Shown here piece after piece: positions 23,402 through 36,032 of a stretch of 64,000 nt of DNA. The notes under the pieces were generated by a model. The model had not been told where the DNA came from. It made no database searches and saw nothing but the letters and a program-made list of their open reading frames with translations. Position numbers and translations under genes: made by a program. Source of the stretch: Pseudisothecium myosuroides (Eukaryota; Streptophyta; Bryopsida; Hypnales; Lembophyllaceae); the NCBI GenBank assembly GCA_951799445.1, contig OX637293.1, positions 3,782,001 to 3,846,000 on the forward strand, given 5' to 3'. The stretch's first letter is position 1, and each line of letters starts with the position of its first letter.

Positions 23402-24480
23402 TTAGATATTATGAGCCTTTGAGTGTTACTACTACTCAGGTCTTTGTTCCACTAAAAACCTCCAAATCAAGCTCAATCCTTGTCCCTTTAAAAAGCTCCG
23501 TTTCAACTATTGAGTAAGTGGTGGTAGTGATGAACAACCCCGTAGAGGCAAGTTAAGCAATCAAAGAGCATTTCTCTTCTAAAAAGCTTAGCCTTGCCCA
23601 TATGATACACTTTGTACTTGTTATACTTCCTTAGACAGTAGTATTGACGATTGGTTTGGTGACCACTTGGGCGCTATCAAAATTTGTTCATGAAGTGGAA
23701 TAGGTTTCTTTGTTGTAGGTATTTAGGTTGGGGCACATATTACTAAAATCCCATTGTTGCCACCAACCTTTAAATCGTCAAGAATGATGGAGCTAGTAAC
23801 ATTCACAAACTATGCTCAAATATGATATTTTTCACATGGATTTTGGGTGCCTAAACGATAGCGTCTAAGTTGGAGATTTTGCATAGATCTAAGGGATGGG
23901 TTACTAATTGTTAATTATCTCAGAGTAGGGCTGATGAAGTTGCATAAATCTCGCGAAGAGTCGAGCTTATCAAGCTACGTAAATCTCGCAAAGATAGTTA
24001 AAATTAAAGTAAAGAATAGGCCTTTGATGCCATCCAAGAACGCCAATTCTGCCATTTGGTTGTTAATTTCTTAAAGATAGAATTAACGTAAAATTGTCCG
24101 TAAAGGCTTCCAAATAAGGGCACTTATGTTGCATATCTTCTTAGGAGGTCAGGAGGGTTGACTTTTAGATGATGATACCTAGGTCCATCCACTGTCAGAA
24201 GATAGCTTCAAGGGGAAGCAAATCCAGCTCCCATTGTTGGATCCTTTAGAACCGCTAGACCAGACGTAATAAATGCCAAGAGAGTTGAAAAGACGGCTAG
24301 ACGGGGATCCCGTTTGTTTTGCTAGACTGGACGTAATAGAAGCCTATGTGCTGAAAAGACGGCTAGCCGGGTACTTCTTAGCCGCTATGTGCTAGACCGA
24401 TATAGTCTTGGATCTTCTTCACCATGAGTTGCTAGATGTACGGCTAGACATACATTGCGGGCCTGGGATCTCTAACCCAC
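23402..24480. other. Spacer, possible retroelement regulatory sequence
   Basis: No gene. Short repeated words GACGGCTAG and CTAGAC..GACGTAATA recur between 24257 and 24455. This leads into a TATA-like site at 24489. Confidence 0.35.
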
Positions 24481-24488
24481 AACCCTAG

Positions 24489-24496
24489 TATATAAG
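24489..24496 (+). promoter_or_regulatory. TATA-box-like element
   Basis: TATATAAG at 24489-24496 lies 72 bases upstream of an ATG-initiated 73-codon frame (24568-24789) and 470 bases upstream of the dead acidic-repeat frame at 24964. The spacing to the first is plausible for a promoter of an expressed element. This is a pattern match only. Confidence 0.3.
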
Positions 24497-24567
24497 CAAG
24501 GGGAAACTCTTGTTGGTATACTAGAGGTTGTGTTGTTGCAGGTATAGTAGATTAGTGCGTCTGGCAT

Positions 24568-24789
24568 ATGGATCGTGGCTGGTATCAACCCCCATTGGTC
24601 ATTCCTCGAGTACTCACTCAGGAAATCATCTACATCGAGAAGCGTAGGTTCACTAACTTCCTCATCTCTCACTTTGGTATTGATTTCCTAATCAGCATTC
24701 TCAACTGGCCCTTGCTAGTTCTACTTCCCATTGTCACGTACGGAGAAACCTGGAGCGTGACCGTCTTCATCTTATACAAGAGCGTGTGA
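24568..24789 (+). CDS. Small ATG-initiated ORF, unidentified
   Basis: 73 codons from a true ATG (MDRGWYQPPLVIPRVL...) with a central hydrophobic segment (FLISILNWPLLVLLPIV) and a charged start. No homologue was recognised. It follows a TATA-like site and precedes a dead acidic-repeat gene, so it may belong to one decayed mobile element together with that gene. Could be chance. Confidence 0.2.
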   Translation: MDRGWYQPPLVIPRVLTQEIIYIEKRRFTNFLISHFGIDFLISILNWPLLVLLPIVTYGETWSVTVFILYKSV

Positions 24790-24837
24790 GGGCTTGAGCC
24801 CAGAGTTTATATCTCCTCTCCCTTTCTATCTCTCTCT

Positions 24838-26235
24838 TAGTCCAAACTCGCTCCGTCGGGGGAGGAAGGCCGGTTTGAAACATTTCTTATCTATAGGTCC
24901 AAGCCAACTCCATTTGGGGCGGACATTACTCGCAGTAGGAGTTAGTACAGCATAGCCATCGTCATGGGTCTTATATACACTGCCCCAGGGACAATACTAC
25001 CATCATCACCATCTTCATCAGCACATTCAGAGCCATCAGTACAATATCCGGAGGAGCCTACACCAGAGCTCACGGAAGAGCCTACAACAGAGCCTACGGA
25101 GGAGCTTGCATCAGAGCCCATGGACGAAGCACTCACACAACCTCACACTGACACCATCTCTCAGTCCACGGAAGATTAAGAAATGGAGCCAAGGGACGAC
25201 CCAACGGAAGCACCTTGAACCGAGACTAAGAACGAGCGATTGACACAACTTGTCATGGAGGGATTACCAATGGACCCTCGTTTCGAAGAATTGACGGAGT
25301 TTTCCACTGAGCTGGTAAGTTTGACCCAACTAGTTGCTTCACGACGACGGCGGAGGGAAGAATTGGAACAAGCGGGCCTGGAAGTTCCAATGCCCACTGC
25401 TCCTCCTCTTCAAATCCAAGAGACGTTTGGCCCACCTGGTACCAGATCCATCATGATCTACTTGCAGCATCAGACAAATGTAGACACCAATGAGCACATC
25501 ACATGGGCGGGCTCATTCTACAATTTGGAGAGCATCAGGAGGATTTCTAATGGCAACCGGCATGAATTCATGACCATTGGACCGCTCCAGATCCTTCCGG
25601 TTCAACTCCGTATCGTATACGTCTTAGATTCCCTTGCCTAGCTCCTCACATTCTTTGGAATGCTGAGAGCGCTCGGCTTCTGGCCTTGTATATAGTATAT
25701 ATACTTATTTTAATTAAAAAAAATAAAAATAAAAAAATTTGAGCTCGACAGGGATACTTATACCTTCGCGGCAGAGCATCAGACGTCCCCAGCCATCGGG
25801 ACTCGGTGGCGTTGGTTATGAGTCCCCGTATTATTTCCCCAGCGATGACGGTTCGAAACCGAGGCCAATTGGTCTTATCCCCTAAGCTAGTGAAAAAGGC
25901 AAGAAGTCACCGACAACCGCGGCTGGAGACACCTTTTAAAGGGAGCTCCTGAGCATTGAGGTCTTAGACCCTTCCCCCTTTTCTTTCTTTCTTCCTTTTT
26001 GTTTTGTTTTCTTTCTTTCTTTTTACTCCAAACTCGCTCCGTCAAGGGAGGAAGGCGGGTTTGAAATATTTTTTGGCTATAGGTCCAAATTTGTTCCATC
26101 AAAGGCGGACAGGGATTTCTTTTCTAAATTCTATCTCCTTCTTTTAGTTCTAAATTCACTCCGTTGAGGGCGGAAGGATGGATTTTTACCATTTATTCTC
26201 TATAGATCCAAGTCAACTCCGATAGAGGCGGATGG
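24838..26235. repeat. Three copies of an about 90-bp repeat (CTCCGTC..GGAGGAAGG)
   Basis: Copies at about 24838-24924, 26027-26110 and 26148-26230 share TCCAAACTCGCTCCGTC, GGAGGAAGG, TCTATAGGTCCAA and GGCGGA in the same order. The last two are adjacent (unit about 121 bp). The dead acidic-repeat gene lies between the first copy and the others, so they may be flanking or regulatory repeats of one element. Confidence 0.6.
24964..25641 (+). pseudogene. Acidic Pro/Glu/Thr-repeat protein gene, two in-frame stops
   Basis: One frame runs from ATG 24964 to TAG 25639-25641, broken only by TAA 25177-25179 and TGA 25216-25218. The N-terminal half is a degenerate acidic repeat (EEPTPELTEEPTTEPTEEL). After the stops comes MDPRFEELTEFSTELV, a basic patch ASRRRRREELEQ, then a globular-looking segment (YLQHQTNVDTNEHITWAGSF). 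This could be a gag-like or other element-encoded protein. No known domain is identifiable. The preserved frame implies the lesions are recent relative to loss of selection. Confidence 0.45.
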
Positions 26236-28340
26236 GAAAAAACAAGAAAATTATTTTAAAAAAATTTAAAAAAAAAAAAAAAAAAATGAACAAAAATATT
26301 ATCTCTTCTCTAATGCAAGACCTCCCTTGGTCTGCATTACATCTTTCCCAGTTACGTAGTCGGTATAATTTCATCTCTTCCTTTCTCACCTTCTAGGTTC
26401 ATAGCGGTATAGCTAAAACCAGTTCTCCTACGTCTCACGCGGTTACATAAGGTGGCTTTGGCCAGTGCCCAAACCATAATAATCGCCACCAGTGTATAGA
26501 AATTGACCGTGTATCCAAGAATAGTCGTAGCAAGAGACTCTAGGTCCTCATGATTCTCCAAATCATACCGTAGATGGCCGCCATATGTGAGCCCCCAATT
26601 CGTCACTGGGGACTCACAGTTTTTTTTTTTTTAATTTTTACAAATTTAACTATAGTTTTATATACAAAAGCCCAAAAAAGAGTGTAAGACCAAAATAGAT
26701 ATGTCACGTACCAATATATCATTTGGTCCCTTATAGGTTGTTTTCCCCCAAATAAATCCCATTTCCACTTGTACATAGGTTAAAACGTGGAAATATCGAT
26801 AAATAGTATAATTAAGGGCTAACCGGTCCAAATAGCCTATACATATGATACATGTGACATCTTATGGCTAAAATTGGTCCGAGGGAACACCATAAGGTCC
26901 TAAGTCCATTCCTAAAGATAGGTTTCACTTTCCCCATAGTATCGAAGAAATAGCGGAAACGCCAATTGTTGGCCTGAAGGAGTTACAAACTCAAGATGGA
27001 TCCGTAAGAGGAATCTACGGGTGGAGTATGATATTCTAAGGTGGAAATCACATTTGGGACTCAATGGCAAAATCGGCTTGCCAAGACTCCCTTGTATGTG
27101 AAAGATTCCCTAAGTTGCTAGAATTAAAAGGAGAAGGCAGAATTTCATTCTCCTCTGACCTTTGTGCAAAGTAAAAATACGAGCTTGCACATCCTTTGTT
27201 TAATTTCATGAGAGATTCAAAAAAAAATTTTGGAATTTTTTGACTTGCAGAAGATGCTCTTCCGGACGGTCAACCGCCAAAACCTACGATGAGAAATTCC
27301 TAGAAATTATCCAGGTTGCGGTAAAATCTCACTAAAAATTAGATTAGCTTTTTTTTATGCTAATAAGATGCCCCACTAAGTTTCAAGACATTCCAATAGC
27401 CAAAAGTGTCTGAACCGGCGAGATTCCCCGAAAATTGGCGAAATTGAAGTTTACGGTGGAGTTGACTTCCGTACCGGGAGCATACTAAATCAGAATGAGG
27501 TCAAAACTAGGTCTTTTTTACTCCCCCATACCTACTAAAGAACTTAGGCTAGTTACTTTTCTCAGAAAAGTCAATCTCCAAGATTTGGATTTTTATCCCA
27601 TTTTGGTGTTCAGTTAGCGGTAGGTTATGTTGCATTTTTTGGAGTTTGGTTAAGTGGTGGGGGATACCTTAAGATTAAAAATGGCCTTCTGAAGCCAACG
27701 ACGCAAACAGTTTTCAATTTGGAGTTAATCTCCAAAAGTTAGGAGTTTGGACCAGCGTAGAAAGTCAATAATTGAAGATTAGGATGAAAATCTTAGTTGA
27801 TAAGATTACGGCTTAGAAAAAGAGGGGAGGTGAGTACCCTTGGAAATGTATATAAGAGGGCTCATTTTCCTCTCAAAAACACCCCTTGTAGCCATATTTT
27901 GGCTCACTTTGTACATTTGAGTCCATTTAGTTAAATTTTGGTCATTTAGGCCACGTTGCCAAATTTGTGTGTTTTTTGGAGCGTTTTAGTTCCATTGTTG
28001 ATGTTTTTGGAGCTCTCTTTGAAGGACATTGGGGTCCCTTCAAAGTCTTTTCTTATTGCCTTGTTTGAAGTCTTGTTGAGAAATTGTTGTTGATTCTCGT
28101 TGTTTCTGTTAAATCTAGAGTGTACCCCCCTTTGTACCTTGGCGATGCCGCTTAGGGGGGCCCTCTAATGTTTTCTTTGAGAAAATTGTGTTTTAACCTA
28201 CCTTGACTAACTTGTGTTTGAGTTTTAGTGTCTAGCAACCATCCATGCTCCCCTCGTGTTACTTTTGTGTTGGTTTCTAGCCTTTGTAGAGTTGTATTAA
28301 CTATCCTCCTTTGTTGGTTTGGACCCTTGATGTTAGTAGG
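26236..28340. other. Spacer with a TATA-like site
   Basis: No supported gene. A minus-strand frame at 26352-26606 has a hydrophobic segment but no ATG start. TATATAAGAGG at 27849-27859 resembles a plant TATA box, followed by a C/T-rich stretch, which is the arrangement seen in LTR promoters. No paired LTR was found. Confidence 0.3.
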
Positions 28341-28490
28341 TTCTCTAAAACGGCGAAGCTTTGACTTTGCTTTATTCGAATTGTCTAGAAGTTTTGGAGA
28401 TTTTCTAAAATACGGCGAAGCTTTGACTTTGCTTTGTTCAAATTGGTTAGAAGTTTTGGAGAATTTCTAAAAGATGGTGAAGCTTTAAAC
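28341..28490. repeat. Tandem repeat, about 60-bp unit, 2.4 copies
   Basis: Units start TTCTCTAAAA at 28341, TTTTCTAAAA at 28401 and TTTCTAAAA at 28464. Each contains GGCGAAGCTTTGACTTTGCT (third copy degenerate, truncated) and the first two AGAAGTTTTGGAGA. Non-coding. Confidence 0.8.
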
Positions 28491-28580
28491 CTCCCCCTTC
28501 CTTTGATCATTTCTATGTAGTTAGGCTTTTTGGCCTTAATTTAGTCAAGTTGTTATTTTTAATATTAGTCTTTCTTTAGG

Positions 28581-29225
28581 GCCGAGACCAAGGGTGTAGT
28601 CAGATCGCTAAAAAGAAGGGTCAGTACAAATTGAAGTTCAGAATTTCATAGTAGAAGTCACAAGCTTTCCAAAAACATAAAATACAAAGAAATCAGAGCT
28701 AAAATGAGTAAGATATAAGCGGATGAAGTATTAAACACTAATTAGTATTCAAAACTTCATCCATGCATAACTCCTACTAGGAAAGTTCGATTTGCAAGTT
28801 CCGCATCAATTTAGAAAGTTGATTTTAGCCTCTACAAGGAAAACATATTAGAAATCTAAAAATAATAAACCATCAAAAGTCAAACCGAGAGTTAGAGTGT
28901 ATTTAGAGCCGAGACTAAACGCAAAGTCAGACCATTAGAAGGGGGTTATATTATAGATTTGAGTTCAAAATCTCATAGTAGAGGTCACAAGCTTTCCAAA
29001 AACATAAAATTCAAAGAAATCGAAGCTAAAATGAGTGAGATATAAGCGGATAAAGTTTCAAACACTAATTAGTACTTAAAACTTCATCCATGCATAACTC
29101 CTACTAGGAAAGTCCGATTTGCAAGTTCCGCATCAACTTAGAAAGCTGGTTTTAGCCTCTACAAGGAAAACATTTTAGAAATTTAAAAATAATAAACCAT
29201 CAAAAGTCAGACCGAGAGCTAAGGC
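28581..29225. repeat. Tandem duplication, about 320-bp unit, with diverged copies to 30640
   Basis: Unit 1 (28581-28917) and unit 2 (28918-29225) begin GCCGAGAC and are highly similar, with long shared blocks such as CACAAGCTTTCCAAAAACAT and TCCATGCATAACTCCTACTA. Two further weakly similar blocks lie at about 29970-30290 and 30380-30640 (landmarks GGATGAAGTT, AACTTCATCC, CTAG.AAGGTC). The block looks like an expanded non-coding domain of an old retroelement. No coding sequence is present. Confidence 0.7.
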
Positions 29226-30649
29226 ATTTTGATAGGAAAATTAAAAAATAGATTAGAAGGGAAGAACTATAGATTAGGGAGGTGTGATTAGCAAGGAGAA
29301 GTGCAAAACAAAGTTCTATCTCACCACTCTTTCAACTCTTCTAGCTTAAACTAAGTTTGAGTTCAAAAACTCAATAGGAATGATAGTTGTGAATTGAAAA
29401 CCAAATTGTTAGATTATTATAGTCGAAGTTGAAGAAGGAGAAATCTCGAGTATTTAGAACAACCAATTAGAATTGAGATAAAGAAAGTTCGAAGAAGATT
29501 GATCAAGTGTATTGGGTCAACTTATGTATTCTTCTTGAATCATAAATAATTGAGGGAAATAGTGTTAGAAGAAAAAGAGAGATTAGGAGAAAAAGAAAAG
29601 AAAAGAAAAGGGAAGTCCAAGAATTGGCAAACCTTGTACTAAAACTCCTACTTTAAGCTGTGGGCAAAATTATCAAACGACTCCGAAACATGGCAAATGA
29701 TGGGGAGTTTGAATGGATATACAATTACCTAAACAACGACACCAACTCCGAGGTAAGTTCCTAACTTCAAACCCTCCATTTCAAATTCTCAAAAATAGAC
29801 ATTTAAAAGTAAGGTCGAACTCTCAAGTCAATTCAGAGTGTCTAGAATAGGATTATTTCAAGAACCAAGGAATTAGTGCTGTAGAGTCTAGTTAGAGGTT
29901 TCCAGAACCATCTCACACTTAGAATTTGGAATCAAATTGAAAGAGATATTAGTAGATGAAGTTTAGGAGTAATATTGGATGAAATTTAGTACATTTCATC
30001 CAAATGGAACAAGAATAAAAATTTAGGTAGAAACATAAATCTAGACTCCAGAAGTGAAACAAAAATTATAATTCAAGTTGTAGGTTAGTAGAAAACCATG
30101 GATGAAGTTCGAAGTACCGATTAGCGGTCAAACTTCATCCATTGATAACTCCTAGTAGGAAGGTCCAATTAGCACGTGTCTTAGCATTTTGGAAAGCTAG
30201 AATTAAGAATTACAAAGAAAAATTAACAAAAATCTAAAAATAGTAATATGCTCAGAGTAGCACCGAGCCATATAAGTAGGATAAAGATCAAATAATCACT
30301 AAAAGAGGTAATCAAATAGAAGAATTAGATTTGGAAATAGGTAGAAGGCACTTAGTAGAGTCCAGAACTAGTTTAATTTAGGAGAAATTCTTAATCATTT
30401 AGTAGCAAACAACAGATGAACTTTGGATTAGGATATGGATGAAATAGGATAAAACTCATCCATCCAAGTCCAAACTTAGAAATTAGGTAGAAGTGGGAAA
30501 TATAGAGTCAGAGTCAAAGACTTGAAGTAAAATAGAATAAGGAAAGGATCTAAATTCAAGGATGAAGTTTGGATAGACTTATAGAAGCTAGAACTTCATC
30601 CGTCCATAGCTTTTGCTAGGAAGGTCGTATAATGTCGAATTTTATGTTT

Positions 30650-31624
30650 TTAGAAGTGGTATGAAATCCTTTTTTTTTTTATGTGGCTAAATTTAGACTA
30701 TATCACCTTTAGTTCAAAAACCACAGCGGCCTAGTTGGTATGCCCCAATTAGAGTAAACATTGCAAATTTAGTTAGGTTTTCTTGATTTCTTTGGTTTTC
30801 TTGCAACCTTGTGTACGTTTAGGATTTAGAAAAGATCCATTGCTTGGAAGGCACAATGGATTTACGCTAGACACCCATAGGACAAAAATCAAACCTAAAA
30901 CTTAAGAGCCTGGTTGTGCTCACTTATTTACCGAGGGTGGATAAATAAGCGCTCACACTAACCGTAATAAGAGTGGTCTATGAAATCGGAATGGATCCGA
31001 AGGAAAAATCTACATTTATATTGAATAAAATATTCATTTTTTGGGGAAAAAAATTTGGTTTTTCTTTGCCTTCTTCCTCATCCAGCTTATATTTGCACAC
31101 ATTTAGCTCAATTTCTCAATAAATTTCGCATATCCTACAGGTTGAAATGCTTAAGTTTTTGAAAACAATATGTACTTCTAACCGTTTGAATAAACAACAT
31201 CCGGCCGTCCAAAAACCAAAAATAAATTTGGTAACTTTGCTATTGTATACTGTTGTTGACTGTGCTGCAACATGACTGTGCTACAACTCAACAAGTGGGA
31301 CAAGCTAGTGCCGGCCTACCCGAAAATCCAAAAATGTTGTACCACCATTGTTGCAGCATTTTTTTTTTTCAAAAAAATTTGAAACGAACAGTGAACATTG
31401 TGTCAGCTCTTCATTGTTGGTAGTGGGGCCTTCCCCAATCATGATTTTAGCACCCATGCACCATGATGTGAATGGCCACTATCGTGTACTATAATATCAA
31501 GGCTTCAAGCATGAGAGGAGTAAGCTTGTGACCACTAAGTCATGACCACTATGACCGCTTGTGAGGGTGGGAGTACCCTCACATCTTGCTGAATCACCAA
31601 ACATTTCAACATCAATGCTTCAAT
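30650..31624. other. Spacer, no supported gene
   Basis: AT-rich with a poor hairpin near 30918-30955 (GTGCTCACTTATTTA facing TAAATAAGCGCTCAC). No gene, RNA gene or element ends recognised. Confidence 0.4.
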
Positions 31625-31627
31625 GAC

Positions 31628-31897
31628 CACTATAAGAAACCCGCGTTTTAGGTGATAAGCCCTAATTTTTTATGACGGATTTTAGGTGATGGCAATGTTG
31701 ACAACCTAAATTTTTTATGTCAACAAAAATGTACGACATAACATCAATGTTGACATAAAAACATTGGATTGTCAACATTGATGTTATGTTGGACATTTTT
31801 GTTGACATAAATTTTTTTGGTTGTCAACATTGACACCACCCAAAATCCGTTATAAAAAATTAGGGCTCGTCACCTAAAATGCGGGTTTCTTATAGTG
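31628..31897. mobile_element. CACTA-type hairpin MITE (270 bp)
   Basis: Termini CACTATAAGAAACCCGC / GCGGGTTTCTTATAGTG are perfect inverted repeats with the CACTA signature. A 3-bp target duplication GAC lies on both sides (31625-31627, 31898-31900), the size expected for CACTA elements. Nearly the whole element is one palindrome: each arm of about 125 bp pairs with only a few mismatches around a short loop near 31763. No coding capacity. Confidence 0.93.
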
Positions 31898-31939
31898 GAC
31901 TAGAATTGATAGGTTGAGTTGTGGATTTAGTTAGTGACT

Positions 31940-32157
31940 TACAAATGACAGCACATGCCATACGGTGGAAGCACCCATTGGCCTGGGCATTTAAAATTTT
32001 TAGCATAGTTGGAGGCACTTATTGCTAGAAAAAATATTTTGCAACTGATATTGGCAATTGCAAATCATAAATTAAAAAAAAAATGGAATTTTGGGATAAG
32101 GCATCTCAACATTGTTTGTGAATTTTCAAAGTGGAAATCCCTAGGACAATCCAAACT
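31940..32157 (-). repeat. Reverse-oriented fragment of dispersed repeat X
   Basis: The reverse complement matches the X segment near 4500-4680 and 10690-10840 (landmarks CCACTTTGAAAATTCA, AGTGCCTCCAACTATG). The long-TIR element at 32161 sits at its edge. Confidence 0.55.
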
Positions 32158-32160
32158 GTA

Positions 32161-34795
32161 TTAAGCTTAACTTAATTGCTTTGGCTGTAAATGCCTTTTG
32201 CCGAGGCTTGCCATATCTAGATTCAAAATTCTTCTAATTTAGGATTTGTCTGCGAGGTTTAGGACTCCTTACAATCACCCAACCTATTTTTCCTCTTCAT
32301 TTTAGGTTGATGTTGAGTATCTATTTTTTTTATTAAGGATGTTGTTGAGATTTGAAAGAGAGGGTTTGGAAGGCTTGTTTTCTCAAGGTTTATAGGGTTG
32401 AAGCTCAACATATGTCTTGTTTGCGGGACTCGTTTTCACTAAAGGTATATATTTTTTAACCTTGAACTAGGTGAGTTCCATATGCACATTATAAATGGCG
32501 TCTCTTTTCTACTTCCTTTTTTTTTTGGCATTCAGATGTGCCATTGAATGCGATGTTGTGTGTGGAAAGTACATGTATGTTATTTTTAACCTTGAATTAG
32601 GTGAGTTCCATATGCACATTATAAATGGCGGGTTTTTTTCTACTTCCTATTTTTTTTGGCATTTAGATGTGCCACTGAATGCGATGTTGTTGTGGAGTCT
32701 TATAGAGAGCATTTGAACCTGGATCCGTGTTGTTCAGTAGACAACTTCATATATTGCGCTGGATGTAGGTCTGCTAGTTCTATTTACTAAAGGAGTCTAG
32801 TTACTTTCCCTATATAATGATATAATTTTCCTTCCTTTCTACTAAAGGAGTCTATTTAATACCGAATTTTTGAAACTTACAATACTCCCTTTAATATTAT
32901 GTAATTATCTCACATGCCGTAAATAGGAAATTATAGTTAATACTAGTTAGCAAAAGCCACTTGAACTTTCAAAAAGCAAGGGCAATTTAAGTGAACTAAT
33001 GTTTTTTGCTTCAAGGATTTGAGTTAATGATGACTTTCAAATAATAGTTATAAAATATGATTTTGAGATCATATTGATATGATTTGATCAATTATTATAC
33101 TAACCATTTTTTCCAACAAAATTTGTTACCAAAAATTGAAAATTTCCTCTAAAATTTATTATATAGATTGGTAATTTGTAATGTTCATTAGAATTTTTTT
33201 AGTTCAAGATGCTAAATTCTAGTTTTGGTCATTTCTAAAATTTGATTTTATTTACTTATTGAATTTGTTTTAAAGGGTCAATTTTTTATCACTAAAAAGG
33301 TTAACTTTTGAGGTTAGATATATTCATACCCCTTGAGTGGTCAAAGGTTTGTAAAGAAAATTGTAAAAATTTATATTTGGTACAAATGTAAAAGAACTAT
33401 TACAAAAATCTATGAACATGTAGATGGGTTAAACTGAATAGAAATTCCTTATACTCAAGAAATGTATGCGTTTATTCATTGGTCATAACACAAATGTCTA
33501 ATCTTTAGGGATTAATAGTTTTTTCATCTTCTTTCAACTTCAACTATAATGGCAGTCAATTCATGCTCGAATTTCCTTTGTTGGCTTTTTAAGTAATTTG
33601 TAATTTAGATGTGAGTGTACTTGTGAATGCCATTTTTTCTTCTCATATTAGTCACCCGCATTTTTTTGTCAAATGGTATTAAAAACAATGATGTTGATCT
33701 TACAACAGGCTTAAAAGTATTATGCCACAATATATATATTCAAAAGTATATATGAATGTATAGATCAATGTATAATGCAATAGTTGTTGTCACAATTAGG
33801 ACAAGCTAATCCGTGGCTAATTTTTTTAGCTATCTAAACTAGTATACTTTAGTTGTAACTTGAGAGAAATATTTTGGTATATATAACAACGCCTTTGCAT
33901 ATTGAAACAAGCAATATTTAATCTTCCAAATAATAACATGTAGCAGGACTAATTGACTAGAATCATTGAAATAGAAAGATGGGAATAATTCATTTGGGCA
34001 AAAAAACTACCATATTTCATTGTCATCCTATCCATAGTAAAATTGGAATTTGATTGTAACCATTGATTTGTACACATTTCTTCCTCTCATGCTTAGAATT
34101 GATACTAAATACATTCTCCATCTATCTTTATTGCAAACAATTATTATAAAATTACAAATTAAGTTAAATTAACATTGGCAATTATAAATAGACAACTATT
34201 GTAGAAGTTGGTATTAAATAGACTCCTTTAGTAGAAAGAAAGGAAAATTATACCATTCTACAAGGAAATTAAATAGACACCTTTTGTAAACCTTGTTGTA
34301 AACAAAACTAGCAAATCTAAATCTACAGCAGTACATGAAGTTGTCTAAACAACACGAATCTAAGTTTAAATGCGCTCTGCAAGAGTCCAAAACAACATCG
34401 CATTCAGTGGCACATTTGAATGCCAAAAAAAATAGGAAGTAGAAAAAAATCCGCCATTTATAATGTGCATATGGAACTCACCTAGTTCAAGGTTAAAAAA
34501 TATATACCTTTACAAAATGAGTCCCGCAAACAAAACATATGTTCAACTTCAACCCTACAAACCTTGAGAAAACAAGCCTCCCAAATCCTCTTAGTTTAAT
34601 CTCAACAACATCCTTAATAAAAAAAATAGATATCAACATCAACGGCCTAAAAATGAAGAGGAAAAAATAGGTTGGATGTAATTGTAAGGAACCCTAAACC
34701 TCGCAGACAAATCCTAAATCAGAAGAATATTGTATCTAGATATGGCAAGCCTTGGCAACAGGCATTCACAACCGAAGCAATTAAGTTAAGCTTAA
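32161..34795. mobile_element. Long-terminal-inverted-repeat element, 2.6 kb, non-coding
   Basis: Outer ends TTAAGCTTAACTTAATTGC are identical for 21 bp in inverted orientation and are flanked by TA (32159-32160, 34796-34797). The inverted arms continue with moderate divergence to about 32864 on the left and from about 34206 on the right. The left arm carries an extra internal tandem duplication (units 32457-32587 and 32588-32700), absent from the right arm. The central 1.3 kb is AT-rich without coding sequence. It is a foldback-like non-autonomous element with a TA target site. Confidence 0.82.
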
Positions 34796-34797
34796 TA

Positions 34798-36032
34798 AAT
34801 TAAGCCAATGGGCATCCAAAGCCTAAGTGCATAGCTGAATGCAAGAAACACCTGTCAATTTTGCTGCATTTTTACAATACTCATGAATTTTTTTCTGGAG
34901 TACTTTAAAATTAGATTTTTTTTTAAAACAATAACAAATATGGTTAATGTATACACCTTTTAGATGAAGGTAACCACCAAAGGAAATGTATAGAAAAATT
35001 CTCTAAGCAAGAGAACTAAAAAAGTACCAAATCTCAAGAAAACGGATACTTTGATGTTTTAATTAGGAAAAAATAGGAAAAATAAATAAATATATAAAAT
35101 AAAAATTGGACATTTGTAACAACTCTATATGGCAAGTGTGACATAAAATCGGGGGCTATTTTTTTGACAATAAACTATTTTTGAAAATTACAAAAAAAAT
35201 CTAGGCAAGGTGTATAATAGTCATGAGTACCTTATCTATAAATCTTGAGTCATTTGGAGCCAAAATGCAAAAATTGTGGCCAAAAAAAAAATTAGCACGC
35301 AAAGTGTGACGTAAAATAGTACATGAGTTTCTTGCATCTACCCACATTAATTTTCATTTGAAGGCTGAATTACTAAAATCCATCACTGATTCATTCACAT
35401 ATTCATCCTAAAAATTAATTAAAATAAGAGGTTTCATCTACATCCATCCAGAGAAAACTACCCTAATCCCACCCTAAGCCATATATTTCAATATAACCAA
35501 ATTCAAAACCTTTCGCTTCATACAGTAATAATCCTAGTTTTTTAAAACATTAATTATCCTTGTATGACTCCCAATCTATTTTTACATATATTCAAAACTT
35601 TTACTTGGAATAATAAACAATACCCTATTTTTTTTATAAGATGCCATTTCCAAAAGTTCACTAGTGCCAGCCAACAGGTATAAGTGTTTTGAGTCTTGGA
35701 TCAAATGTTGATATCTTACAATTTTTTAGGTGTCACAAAGTGGAATGTGTTGCAGATACATGCTCCAACCATAGACTATAATATTAATGCTTACTTTGTA
35801 TGGTTAACTATAGCGGTATTACTAATACTATCACTAATACTACTAATGCTTACTTTGTACCATCAATGCTGAAAATAATTTCAAATAGGATAAATTTTAT
35901 TTTCAGCATATGTTGGCTTATTAAAGCAAAGGGTTGTAGTCTGAATATTAGAGTATAATATTATATTAATATTGCCTTTCCTATTTTATATATATATAAA
36001 TAAACAAATGTAAAATATCATTGCAATAATGG
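34798..36032. other. AT-rich spacer with old repeat fragments
   Basis: About 34880-34960 resembles 4775-4850 (landmarks TACTTTAAAATTAGA and GGTTAATGTATACACCTTTT). No gene supported. Confidence 0.4.

Noticed and set aside
25848..25858. GGTTCGAAACC, a tRNA/SINE B-box-like match
   Set aside because: No convincing A box at the right distance, only three T-stem pairs form, and no poly-A tail or duplicated ends. A tRNA or SINE is not supported.
26352..26606. 84-codon minus-strand frame with a hydrophobic segment
   Set aside because: No ATG start, no splice context and no motif. Not enough to call a gene.
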